A stretch of DNA of 64,000 bases from Avena insularis (taxonomy: Eukaryota > Streptophyta > Magnoliopsida > Poales > Poaceae), in assembly GCA_023614405.1 (NCBI GenBank), contig CM042689.1, positions 307,373,132-307,437,131 on the forward strand, read 5' to 3'. The translations under genes and the position numbers were made by a program. This document shows, one piece after another, positions 1 through 11,429 of this stretch. Positions within the stretch are counted from its first letter, which is position 1; the number at the start of each line of letters is the position of its first letter. The notes below the pieces were generated by a model. That model had not been told where the DNA came from, did not search any database, and worked only from the letters and a program-made list of their open reading frames with translations.

Positions 1-4
1 TCAC

Positions 5-3000
5 CTTTCCATTGTATGGTCGCTAACTTTATCATGGCAGAATCTGCACGTGAACAGCTTGTTACAGCAAGCGGCAACAAGCTTACAATTCCTTTTGTAG
101 TGCTCACAACCAAATATTTGCTTCTCCTGGTCACGGTACGAAGAAACACATCCAGGTATACCAGCACCTCCGCTGCACTCTTCTAATCTTTGATCTGGTA
201 GCTTTTGCTGAGCAGCTATCCAGCGGCTGAGATGCACATGTATCAATATACTCCCTCCGATCCATATTACTTGTCGTTAAAATGGATGTATCTAGCACTA
301 AAACATGTCTAGATACGTCCATTTTAGTGACAAGTAATAGGACCGGAGGGAGTATGTTTTTCCTGATATAATTCTTGACGATTTATTTACTGAAATATGG
401 AGATGACAAACCTGGTCATGAGATTTTGGATTAGATAGGCCTTTCTCCTTGGATCGAGTGTAGGATCTCGTGAAACCTTTCGCACCTCTGCCTCAAGTTC
501 ACTCTGGTTCATTCGAAAGATGTCCTTCCAGCCAGGCTTGAACATCGGGTCATTCTGGTCAAGCTTGTCTTGCGAATGAATATCTGTAAATGGCAAATAA
601 TAATTTTCAAACAGAAAAATGGAGAAGAAAAGGAACCAGTCATAGAACTACTTCCAGATTAAACAAGCGTTAGATGCAAAAATCTCGAACACACATCAGA
701 GTTCTTGTCATTTTGTATTAGAAGAATGCCGGATGCCAAAAAGGCACCGAACTTACAAGGTAGCAAACCAAAACAACTTTAACAAACCAAGCAAAGAGAA
801 CTAAATTAATCAATGTTTATGAATTCATTCTAGAATAACTCTCAGCATGCGACTCGCTCCCAGAACTTTAAGAATTCATGGCATGTTTGTTCTCTATGAA
901 ACACCCAAGATATGCTCTTTGATAAACTTCATAGCTTGCACATTCCAAAGTATTATAAACAATTGATAGGTCTTCTTGTTTATTTGACGAAAAATAGCCA
1001 ACACTGGACCTACAACTCCCTGGACCACGGTGAGGCCTCGCAAGCTGATGATTAGTGGTTTGCTTGTTTCTAATATGTTAAGCCATATGCACCACAATGT
1101 GTAACATTTATGATTATTCTGACAGACATGGTATTAACAAGTGGGGCACAATGCAAGTTGAAACCATTGCTAGAAACCAACTGCACAAACCTTCTGGAAC
1201 AGAGGATATCTCTGCCGAAGAATCAGACGGAACTCCCTTCCACCACTCATTTAGCCACTCGCCAAACATCGTATTCTTGGTTGCTTGCTTCCATGTGTCC
1301 AGCATCTTGTTTTGTTCCTCTTGATTAAGTGCTGATGTAACCCAAGGTAACATTGATTGGAGGACCTCAGCACCTGTTGTACCAATTATACGACCTACAA
1401 GCTTATCCTGTTCCTCCACAGAAAAATGTTTGTCAAACAATGGCCACAACTCAAGTTCTTCTCTATGGACATGATTAGACAACGCGGCCCGGATAGATTT
1501 GCACATCCCTTGAAGCTTAGTAGCAAGCTCATTGTACTTTCTAGTCAAATTTATCCCATTAGATGATTTCAAATAGTTTTTCACTGCTCCTTCGGTATCA
1601 GGCTGGTTCAAACTCTCGTGTAGCTGTGAAAGCTCAGAAAGAACATTGGATATATCTTCAAATAATTGCTCTTCCTGCTTGTGGTCAAGAGTGTACGAAT
1701 GGCTCACATTGTGCAGTGGCTCTCTTGATTCTAAAGCAGGAAATACAATCTCATCCTCAGCATTGCTGTGTGCCCTGTAAAGACCCCATAATAAACGAAA
1801 TCTTCCGATGAATTGGCGAAGGCAGGACTCATCACCATCGATAAGCTTTCCAGATTCAACATCTAAGTACTCTAAATCCTTGCGAATCGCCTTGTGGAAT
1901 TTGAATATGGTATCAATTGGCCTTGAGATGCCATCAGAAGAAGACAATGCGGCGTCTGTATCCCATGAAAAAAGGCTTGAATATAATGAAGGCGCAGACG
2001 AATTGTATGATAGAGAGAGATAGGACTTTGCAGAAGCCAGTGAACCAATACCAAGGTTACTGGTTTCTACTCTCAACCCAGGAATGCAACAAGCTTTTTT
2101 GCTACATGGGCGTGCTTCAATGTCAGCAATTTGAGAACAGTGATTCCCATTAGTACCAAAGACAGATTCTGCATCTTTTCCTCGCTTGCCTGGTCTAGAG
2201 GCATTTTCGTCTTCCAGACGCAGAGCAACATCTGCACTGCTACGTGAAGCACATGGACAAAATGATTGACATTTTTTCAGCTCATCCACATCGTCCAACA
2301 GGCATCTTGCTGCCCCTGTTGTTAAGCATATATATTCTCCAGAATTGGATTTGTCCTCTGAGCGAGCTTTGCATGCCCAACCAGAGAAAAGAGTGACCAG
2401 CGCGGTTTCAGATGATGGTGCTGTTTCATGAGAATCTTTTAGCAAATTCCCAAAAAAACTTCAAAGCTAAGTATGATGTATAAAGACAGCACGAAACAAT
2501 CATAGTAAATAGATGACCTGCCAAGCGCATATTCTGAAGAAAAGAAGATGCCTCCTCATCGCTCAGTTTTGACACCAACCATGGTAAAACACGTTCTAAT
2601 AGCTTCAATGGCATGACACACAGACTTCTGTACAGAAGTTCCCTTTGCTTCTCAGGAGAGAAAAGAACCCTAGCTTGGGGAAGCACCTAGGTAATTAAAT
2701 CAAATATGAAACTTCGACCGGCAAAACAATAGTTTCATCGATCAAGCAACATCACTACTAAGTACTCACCTTGGTTTCTTCATTATAGAAGTGTTTCTCG
2801 ATTGCCTCCATTATCTGATCAGCATGTGAACACAATTCGGAGTAAAACTCTGCTGCAGTTGATTTTGCTCCTGCCATTTGGATTTGCTGAATTAAGCGTC
2901 TAAAATTGTTAAATCGCCGTTCTTCTTCAGCATGCTCCAGCACGAAGGACAATTCGCTATTAACTGCAGGAAATACAACCTGATCCTCGGCGATACTGTA

Positions 3001-6000
3001 AAGAATAAGAAAAATGCAAGGGTAGAATTAAAGAAGGTATATGGTCCACTTTTCCAGTAAAAACTGTCAAAAATGAACTAGGCAAAACCATGTTGTGATT
3101 CTAATACGCAATGAGGTATGGCTAGCATGCCACCAGTACATGCACACAAGAAGTTCCTATATGTACAATAAAACCATAATACATATGTACATAACTCTTC
3201 TCAGTTTAAGTGTTCCTAATCTGAGAGGAATTAGCAAATTTGGCGATACTAGTTGCCCAAGTGTTTGTCATCTCGCGTTACTTAGGATGAAAAAAAAAAT
3301 CAAGGGAGTAGGATAAGTGAATTGATTTGATAATGACAAACTCAAGGCATAAGTTTGTACCAAATCATGCAATGATAAACATCATATTCAGGTGTTCTTT
3401 AGTTATCTTGAAGTGTGCAGTCATATGCTAGCTATGGTGACTATGAATCAGTTTGCCATTGCTGTACTGTTCTGCAAAACACTGGGATCTGGTTATTTAA
3501 GATAATTCATAATTACTACCAAATATAGTAAATTATCTAAGTCCTTAAAAGAAGCTAACAGATAGTTAATATAAACTTGCAACCTAGATGCCACCAGTCT
3601 ATTACAGTCTCAAACTGTGCATAAGCCACCAAACTGTCCATGCAACAAGCAGGATATGCAGGTACACAATGAATGTGAGTACAGATAGGTTAAACATTGA
3701 CAAACAAATGACATGCTAATGTCAACTTGCATAAAAACAGCACTGAAATAAGAGTGGGTTGTATTTACCACAGTTGCACAACAGGATCTTACAAAAATAT
3801 GTGAATGAGTGAAGTTCCAATGATGCATACCTGTGAAAGATGCACACATCTGCAATAAACTGAAGTCTCACATTGAAGGCTGATATATCAGCAAAATCTC
3901 CAGATTGCTGCATCCTTCTTGTCTCCTCTGCTATATCATTCATTTCTTTACGTATAGCATTATGCCAATATAAGATCTCATCAATGGGATACCTGTCAGC
4001 CTGACCATCAGCTTGATCAACAACGAAGGCATCCTTGAAGCTATGACTTCTTTCCAAATTATCACTGACAATACTCTGCACCACTTCTCTTGTTGCTTTC
4101 CCCTCGATCCAAGTAAATACAACCTTCACAAATTTTAAACTCAAATTTAACAGGACACCAAGCAAGTTATTGCCTGAAATTGTAAAGAGTCACAAATGTG
4201 AAGACCTGCTGAAGAAGTTTCTCTTCAGGTACTATTTTACATAAGCAGTTACGAATATCTTCATGTTCATCGGGTGAAACAGAAGCTGAAAGCCATGGAA
4301 GGAACTCCGCCAGCATGTTTACAGGAATGCTGCATAAGAACTGCCACACTAAATCAGCCTGCTCTCCATATGAAAATTTCTTGGTAAGCAACGGGAAGAC
4401 CTACAAAATTCAGATGATCAGACACCAATAGGTATGAAATATGATCAGCCACTATTTCTATCTATGTTGAAGTAAATACATCTGATATGATCTTAGAATG
4501 CAGACACCGCAGCAGATACATGACCATGTGAAGCACATAATGCAACTAAAAATCTAACACGCTTAGTCGCTTACTAAACACCCAAAGATAGGTTCTGATT
4601 CATGCAAGTTCATATTGCAACCCACTTCTCTGTCTGGATTAGTCACCAAACCAAAGGCAAAGCTTCTCATCGATAATGAGAGGCCTCTTTAGAGTACAGC
4701 AGCAAGGGATACAAGAACTGACACCCAATTTTCTGTTTACTAATTGGAGGCTACGGCATCGCATGATATCATCAAATTAGAGTAAGTTGCACTTTACACC
4801 TGGTAGATGACACTTTAGTCACTTTGCACCAGGTCCGGCACAATAATATCGCATTGCACCAGGTATCGTACAAAGATGTGTTCAGAAAAATCTGTAAAAA
4901 TTCGTACATGTGAATTATGGGATAGATTTTGGCATATGACTATCTGCCACCTGTGCCCAAAAAACATGTGTTGTGCTTTCCAGGCATTGTATGAGTTTTT
5001 AACCAAAATTTATTCGTATACATTTTGTCTCAGAATACTCATGTATTAATTCATTTTCAGACTTTTGCAAACCTATTTTCTACGAAAACAATTTCAAAGT
5101 GACACAAGTTGCAATCTACCTGGTGCAGAGTGCAGTTTACTCTCAAAATCATGTAGATGATGAAAAAACTAAAAGATCTTGGGTCCCACTGGTATCAGCA
5201 TGTCCAACTCAATAATTCCAAACAGTTGGTACTACTTCCTTTTATTACTTCCCAGGTTGATGTTCAGCGAGAGAAGAAGAATAAACAAGCGTATATGTCA
5301 TGGAGATTAGTGAGCTGGATGCTCAAACAGTTGGAAAAAGAGAACAGCGCATACATAATGTGGATCTTCTAAGTATTTGTACATGTTTATACCTCTTTTG
5401 CAATTAGAGTTTCAGAGACCACCTATTCTAATAGTTTGAATTCAATACAAGCAAGCATAGAGGTATTACACAAATTACATGAACATGGAACTCTGTATAC
5501 CAAATGTATGTTACTGTATACATCCTTTTTTTAGGCGTTGGTATATACATCTAGAAAGCAACAGAAAAGGAGAAGTTAGACGTATGTCCACCTAAAAAAG
5601 ACAGAGAAGAGGGAGATTGATAAATAGATGCATATCTGTATTTTCTAGTGCAAATCAAAGAACGAAGCAAAAATCTAAACAGAGAAATGGCAATAAAAAT
5701 CTAGAGACATATATGCAGCAAAAAAAAAGTGCAGGTGCACGGGTTCATAACTAGTTTATTTAAAATAAGATTCGTATATGAGGTAAATACTTCAAATACG
5801 AACATGCATTGCAGAGTTTAAAAAATGTAGAAGACAAGTACACACTACACAGTCTACAATGCATGCATGACAGTCAGAACTGTGTGACTGTTTAACCAGA
5901 ATACGAAAACAAGGTACCATGCCAACCCGTGGCAACGACAAACAATGACAATACAGTAGCAACTAAAAGACCACAGCTGTCTCACTACCATTGCTTTAAT

Positions 6001-8803
6001 GGAAAAGTATGTCATAAAATCTCTCAAAATATTTGAAGTAAATGTTTGCCAGCTTGGTTTGCTATCCTATAATTGTTAGCACCCTAGTAAAGGAGATAAT
6101 GATCACTCAAATGCTGTAACAAGGGCAAGAGAGTTGGACAACCTAGCAGTAAAATGTTTTTGCTAAGGATTTATCAATACAACTACAACAAGAGCCTACC
6201 TTAATAAAACTTCTCAATGGTGATATTGTCATCAAAATCCACTTGTTTTAGAAATTAAAATTAGTTCAAACATATGAGACTGAGCAGCTTACTGTTTTCC
6301 ATATCTAGTCAGGTATGAAATGAATAGAGTGAATTCCATTTTTTACTTGTTGTTTAACTATTTTGACACTAATTACCCCATTTAACAATTTTTCATCCAT
6401 ATTACCCCATTTAGCGTTTTTTTGTCAGCCTGTAACGTCAGGTACCTATAGCCTGTGACGTCAGGTACCTATAGCTTACTTGTTGTTGTTTTGTTATCCC
6501 TTCTAAAAAACTGAGCGATTTTTCATCAGGTACCTATAGCCTGTGACGTCGCTCCTTTTCACATGGCGTTTTTCCATGCCTGAATCCATCTAACAGGTTT
6601 CTGGAAAAAAAATCATCTAACAGGTGACCCGCGTCCGATTTTTTACTCATGGTATTAGGTGTACGTATGTACTGACATTGCAGTCGAATACGGTAGGGGA
6701 CTCGTCGAAGTAGTCACTAGCGATCTCAGAATCGGAAGCAGAGATTCCAAACCAGTAATGCTACATCTACGGGCACTTCCTTACTGAATGCATTTTACAG
6801 ACTGACGTGGAACCGAACTGACCAATCATGGAATGCCCGTAGGTCCCAACGTTATTCATTCCCAAACTAAGTGAGTTCCTTTCTTAATGCTAGGCGGTGC
6901 ATTTGGCCGATGGCAACAGCACTTAGCTGGCTTATTTGAGTAAGCAACTCACGAGAAATGACCGAAATTGATTGGCCACGGGCTCGTAATTCATCAGCAC
7001 CACTTACTTTGTACATCTTGCGACGTGACAAATATGCTTACGTGGCAAAACCGAGACATAATAGACACGTGCCTAACGGATGTCATTATTATTTCCCATA
7101 AGAGTAGTTATATACAGAATTTTTTGATTCAAAGTTTGGTAAATGGGGCAAAAACTGGCAAAACTTTAGCTAAATAGGGTAATATGGATGAAAATATGTT
7201 ACACAGGGTAATTAGTATTAAAAATATCAAACTAGGGGGTAAAATCTGGAATTTACTCAAATGAATAATATTATAAAGAGGCCATTTAAAAGGGGAAGAT
7301 GGTAATTGGGACCGACCTGCTCTTCTTCCTTGGACATATGCTGTGTGAGGCACGTTTGTATGGCTCCTGTACAGGATGCAAGTTCCCTTCGAAGGGCATC
7401 ATCATTTTGTATATTGAGTTGTAGTAAAGCAAGCAGCTGGGAAAAGAGGTCATGTTCCCCTTTATGCTCTAGAGAATAGGTCCCTGCAACATTCTTGACT
7501 CGAATATCAAGTGCTGGAAAGATAACCTGTAATTGCCAAAACAATACGTATGAGCGTGTTTCGAACATAAAACTAGAGGACGAAGAACTTGAAACTAATT
7601 TGCGTAATTGTTACATAACAAGAAAGCATTAAAAAGATAGATTGTCAGGACGCAAAGGGTCAACAAGAAAGCATTAGAAAGAAAGATTGTGAAGACAGTT
7701 TTGAACAAGCAACTACCACAGTTCTTCCGGTGAAGAGAATAGTCAAGCAAATAAAACAAGTTCAGTGCAACCTCTATAGTGGCAGCAATTGAGAGGAAAT
7801 GGAAGATCAAGGTGCATTTACTTGTCAGTTAGACTCGACCACTAAAACAAACACTAGTAAAAGTTTGTTCCCATTCTGCAGGGTAATAAGATTTAGAAAA
7901 TATTTTCACAAAGTTTCTGGCCTCCAGTAGCCCCTGGCTAACAGGTTGAAAAGTAAGACAGCTCCATCTGACTCAATCTAATATGTGATTCATGTGAAAG
8001 CTGTTGTGTGCTCCAATTGAAGTGACAAAACATCACCATAGAAGAAAGACAGAGAAGGACTCACATGATGATGTCAGTATCAAAATTCCCATTATGGTTT
8101 CAATTGAACAGAGGCTTTTTGTATCACGGCTTATACAATTCGGGCATTGTCTCCTTATGTCAACATCAGAAGCCAGAAGGACAAAAGATGCGACCAATTG
8201 TTCATGTGAGCATCGCTGATTCAGCCGAACAACCTTATACTGTCCACTGTTGCATAAAAAAGCTGACCCATAAGAAGATTCAACACGGTGGTATGGAGTC
8301 CACCGGATTCAGATCCTAACAGTATTCGAAGGATTCAATCCCAATCCCGCCTAGCTCGTCTAGACCCAAGGGAGCAATTCCGCAACCCTAAACCCAACGA
8401 AATTCTTACGCGCCCAGGCATCTCCATACCCAAATCCACAAAAGCTAAACGAAGAAAAAAATAAGATGAAAAGGAAATGGCTAGAATAAAACGGAGCTCT
8501 GCAGAGGGACAGCAGCCGTACCGCGTCCTCGGCGTCGCAGTGGTGCTTGTAGATGTTGACGAAGGAGCGGCAGCGGTGGGCAAGTGCCTCCACGTCGCCG
8601 GCGCGCTCCGTGGCGAGGCGCACGGCGGCGCCGTGCAGCCCTTCGAGCTCCGCCCGGATCGCCTTGTGGAAGTAGAGGAATATCAGCATCGGCGCCTCGG
8701 CCGCCGACCCCGCGGCCGCCTCCGCCGTGGCCGGCGGGGGCGGCGACCGCGGCATCACCGCGGCGAGCGTCCCCTCGCCCGCCATGGGCGTGGGCGTCGC
8801 CAT
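5..8803 (-). CDS. HRZ1: HRZ1/BRUTUS-type hemerythrin RING ubiquitin ligase (9 exons, 3' end outside window)
   Basis: Iron-binding E3 ubiquitin ligase; in rice and Arabidopsis this family represses the iron-deficiency response. Exons, 5' to 3' on the minus strand: 8803-8522, 7526-7317, 4400-4206, 4123-3831, 2995-2770, 2686-2518, 2435-1191, 583-412, 226-5. All introns are GT-AG and codon phase is kept throughout, giving about 1,004 residues. Three hemerythrin domains lie near residues 40-170, 258-405 and 590-780, each with the paired FHKAIR/WHNAIR, H-x-AED and HxxxE-type metal-ligand motifs. From about residue 965 the CHY zinc finger begins ([16 protein letters not shown]). The family is about 1,230 residues long, so the rest of CHY, the CTCHY, RING and zinc-ribbon parts lie beyond position 1. 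The start is the ATG at 8803, opening [11 protein letters not shown]; this opening and the sequence as a whole resemble rice HRZ1 more than HRZ2 from memory, so the paralogue call is inference. No frameshift or internal stop is seen. Confidence 0.93.
251..352. mobile_element. Stowaway MITE in intron 8 of the HRZ1-like gene
   Basis: A 102-bp element with termini CTCCCTCCGATCC and its complement GGACCGGAGGGAG, flanked by TA on both sides (249-250 and 353-354). The two halves are largely complementary and would fold into a hairpin. It sits in the 185-bp intron between exons 8 and 9 and makes up more than half of that intron. Confidence 0.9.
4780..5142. mobile_element. Short non-autonomous Mutator-like element (candidate) in intron 2
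   Basis: The left end (GAGTAAGTTGCACTTTACAC) and the complement of the right end share about 48 bp of imperfect terminal inverted repeat, including the words ACCTGGTAGAT and GTCACTTTG. Flanking 8-9 bp (4771-4779 and 5143-5151) are similar but not identical, so the 9-bp target duplication is only tentative. It has no coding capacity. The long TIR and length suit a non-autonomous MULE. Confidence 0.6.
6327..7258. mobile_element. Non-autonomous Mutator-like element with 9-bp target duplication (intron 2)
   Basis: A 932-bp element with long terminal inverted repeats of about 90 bp. The left end GAGTGAATTCC matches the complement of the right end, and shared words include ACTAATTACCC, TTTTCATCCATATTACCC and ATTTAGC. 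It is flanked by an exact 9-bp duplication AAATGAATA at 6318-6326 and 7259-7267, the Mutator signature. There is no transposase ORF. The interior (6425-6560) has short repeats of GGTACCTATAGC and CTGTGACGTC, including a TGACGTCA palindrome. It adds almost 1 kb to intron 2 of the HRZ1-like gene. Confidence 0.9.
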
Positions 8804-9136
8804 CCGCTGCCTACGGCGAGGGCCGACGACTCCGCCACGGCACTGCGCGCGCGCGCCTGGCCTAGGGTGTTCGTGTTCGCTTCGGCTGGCTTCGCCTCAG
8901 CCTGTGGAGAGGGAAGAGGAATGGATTTGGCGTCGCGTTGGCTTTTTTCAGGGTCTCTTTCGCTCGCCGTGCTGAAATATTTTCCTTTCCCTCTTCTTGG
9001 CCTCTATCTGGTTATTTTTCTGCCGAGGAGAAGACTATTATGTTGAGGAGACGCTCGTGCTTGTTGTTAGTTGATTGTTTTTGAATATTTCCAGTGTTTG
9101 GTTAGGTCTTCTAAGATTAAGAAAAAGGAGTAAATC
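8804..9136 (-). promoter_or_regulatory. 5' UTR and proximal promoter of the HRZ1-like gene
   Basis: This is the DNA immediately upstream of the ATG at 8803. It continues the GC- and CpG-rich block of exon 1 as far as about 8880, then becomes AT-rich. No TATA box or iron-deficiency element can be assigned with confidence by eye. The plus-strand ORFs here are antisense shadows of exon 1. Confidence 0.5.
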
Positions 9137-9471
9137 CCCAACTAATTTATAGATTCAAGCACGAAAGAACCAGAACGGCACAAATTGAATGAACACGCTT
9201 GAATGGGACTATTTTTGTTCAAAAAAAAAAGAATGGGACTATTTATGGATGGCCCTTTGTCGTGTCATGGGGGGATGAACACCCGAAACCACATGGAATG
9301 GCTTATGGGGTTGATTAAGTCTGAAGTGGACTTCTAAGATAACAAAATACTGCCTCCGTTTTCAGAATATAAGATATTTTAGGTATGCTAATTAGTCTAT
9401 CTAAAACGGTTTATATTTAAAAACAGTGGCAATACAAAACTAATTTAAAGATTCAAGCAGCAAAGAACCAG
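9137..9471. repeat. Older, diverged local direct repeat and MITE remnant
   Basis: The stretch at about 9137-9320 resembles 9438-9570: both contain ACTAATTTA-AGATTCAAGCA, AAAGAACCAGAAC, CGCTTGAATGGGACT and CTTATGGG in order. A Stowaway-like end (CTGCCTCCGTTTTCAGAATATAAG) begins near 9351 without a clear partner. This is an older duplication than the perfect one that follows it. Confidence 0.6.
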
Positions 9472-9685
9472 AACATCATAAACTGAGTGAACCCGCTTGA
9501 ATGGGACTGGTTATAGATTGCCCTGTGTCATAGGGGAAATAACTTATGGGATTAATCAAGTATAAACTAAAACCTATAAATGCTTTAATAGGGAAATAAT
9601 TTTATGTTGATCAAGAATAAGGATTATGTTATTAAGCGACAATTTGCTTGACATGAGGTGTCAACGAACGCCATTTATCAATATA

Positions 9686-9870
9686 CTCCCTCCATGCCAA
9701 AATATAAGGCATATAAGATTAGTCAAAGTCAAATCATACTAAGTTTGACCAAATATTTAGTAAAAAATATTACAATATTTAATGGACACATTGAGAAAAA
9801 TACTTTAATATTGTATGTGTTCAATTTTCATGTATAAACTTATATGCCTTATATTTTGGGTTGGAGGGTG
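9686..9870. mobile_element. Stowaway-like MITE (duplicated again at 11644-11828)
   Basis: Termini CTCCCTCCATGCCAAAATATAAGGC and ATGCCTTATATTTTGGGTTGGAGGG are inverted copies. TA precedes the left end, while the right-end target duplication is not clean. The same element recurs within the second tandem copy. Confidence 0.8.
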
Positions 9871-11048
9871 CACTCATACCAATACCAAGATTGGCCTCTT
9901 AAAAGACTTACTCTCCATTGTCTACCACTAACCTATTGTTGGAAATCCACCGGGTAAAACAACATGGGATAAAACACAAAAAAACATGGTGTCATATGAC
10001 AACACATGAAATTACCGTACACCAGTGTTGTCGGGTTGGACTAAGTAAATCGAATATGGGATTATCATTCGTGAAACATAGTTTTAGATCCAACACCTTC
10101 AACAAGTCATGATGTGCGTAAGGCTGCTTGATCTAGCTTTGAGGTAATATTACGTGTTACCAATCTAGAGAACAACCATCAACGTTAGCTGGCAGTGGGT
10201 CACAACCTATATTGAATTAGTCATGCTCAAATTTACAAGTGACAAAGGAGTAACCGACTTGCCGCCACTACCTACTCTAAGCATATTACCATTCTCGCCA
10301 CCGAGAAGGATAAGTACCCAAACCACGTCGATGTCGCTCGGTCAGCCCACCATCCTCTAGTCGGGTCACACCTAAAGAGTGTGTCGGCTTGGATCCTTCA
10401 ATAGAAAATGCTATCATAAATTGATTAGACAATTTGATTCGCACCTCCACACCAGAGACCAAACTGTGAGCACCACCCTACTAACCTTGCTTCTCTATTG
10501 CAAGACTGTTGATCTTTGTGTCATCTCCCCTACATGAATAGCATCAGGATAAGTGCTCTCGCCACCACCTTCACGGATGACCACATGGACTTTCCTAATG
10601 TCTTTCTTAAATGGCGGTGAGGTAGGAGGAGGCTAGAGGCGCTGCTAGGGTTTTGCTCTCCCAAGACTGCCATCTAGGTGACGAACATCAGTCAATATGC
10701 TTCTTTCTCTATTGCAACTATGCAGAGGAATACATAGATGGTACGTACTCTCAATGGAGCTCCTCACAAAAATGTTGGTACAACTTGCTTTGTAATTTGC
10801 AATTAGGTTTATCGGTAAAAAAGTACTTTGAGGTTGAATAGGTATTCACTTTGATTTAAAACGTCAATATTGTTGTAACAAAACATATTCTAGAAAACTT
10901 TGGCTAGTCTCAAATGATATATGTGGTTGATGATACCAACTAAAATGTTTCTTTGAGAGAGAGGTGAACTACGTCAAAGCCCATATTTCATGCATATGCA
11001 TTAGCTTTAAGAAATGCTTATTTTGTTATAGCTCATTGTTGTTGTATT

Positions 11049-11371
11049 ACATAACACGGTCATGTTTGACCTCGAAAATATCACTATGTTTATGGACAAT
11101 ATTTATAATGGGCATTAATGTTGAAGTTTATTTTGCATGTTTTGCTACCATGGAAACAACACTCTTTTCGTAGAAGATATAATTCAGAAAATTGTATATC
11201 CCACATATGGTTATTTCATCCATGTATCAGGTCACATGTTGCATGTGTTTGCATGTCGGATTGAAAACACTTATGCCTTCCTGCTAAAATTCTTCCTTAC
11301 AAAGGTACAAGAATATAGTATAGTTTTTTCCTGTTTCCTTTTATCGCAGATATGTAATCCCCTTAATTATG
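11049..11371. repeat. 0.32-kb host block, present three times
   Basis: Runs from CATAACACGGTCATG to CCCCTTAATTATG. An identical copy lies at 13007-13329 and a copy about 88% identical by eye at 18583-18908. The diverged copy begins exactly where the Copia 3' LTR ends. The identical copies end exactly where the Copia reverse transcriptase begins. Confidence 0.85.
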
Positions 11372-11429
11372 TTTTTGTGCTTATTTATGTTGATGACATA
11401 ATTGTTGCTAGCTCCTCTCATGATGCAAC

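Larger units (their letters stand above)
9472..11429. repeat. Tandem duplication, copy 1 (1,958 bp)
   Basis: This segment is repeated directly at 11430-13387 with an offset of exactly 1,958 bp and no difference that I can find. It contains a Stowaway MITE (about 9686-9870), several short ORFs without recognisable products, a 323-bp block (11049-11371) and the first 58 bp of a Copia reverse transcriptase fragment. Only 2-6 bp of microhomology (ACA-rich) is seen at the joint. Confidence 0.95.

Noticed and set aside
8477..9046. 189-codon plus-strand ORF and two overlapping ORFs in the GC-rich block
   Set aside because: They are antisense to exon 1 of the HRZ1-like gene and consist of arginine/proline/alanine runs caused by GC-rich codons on the other strand.
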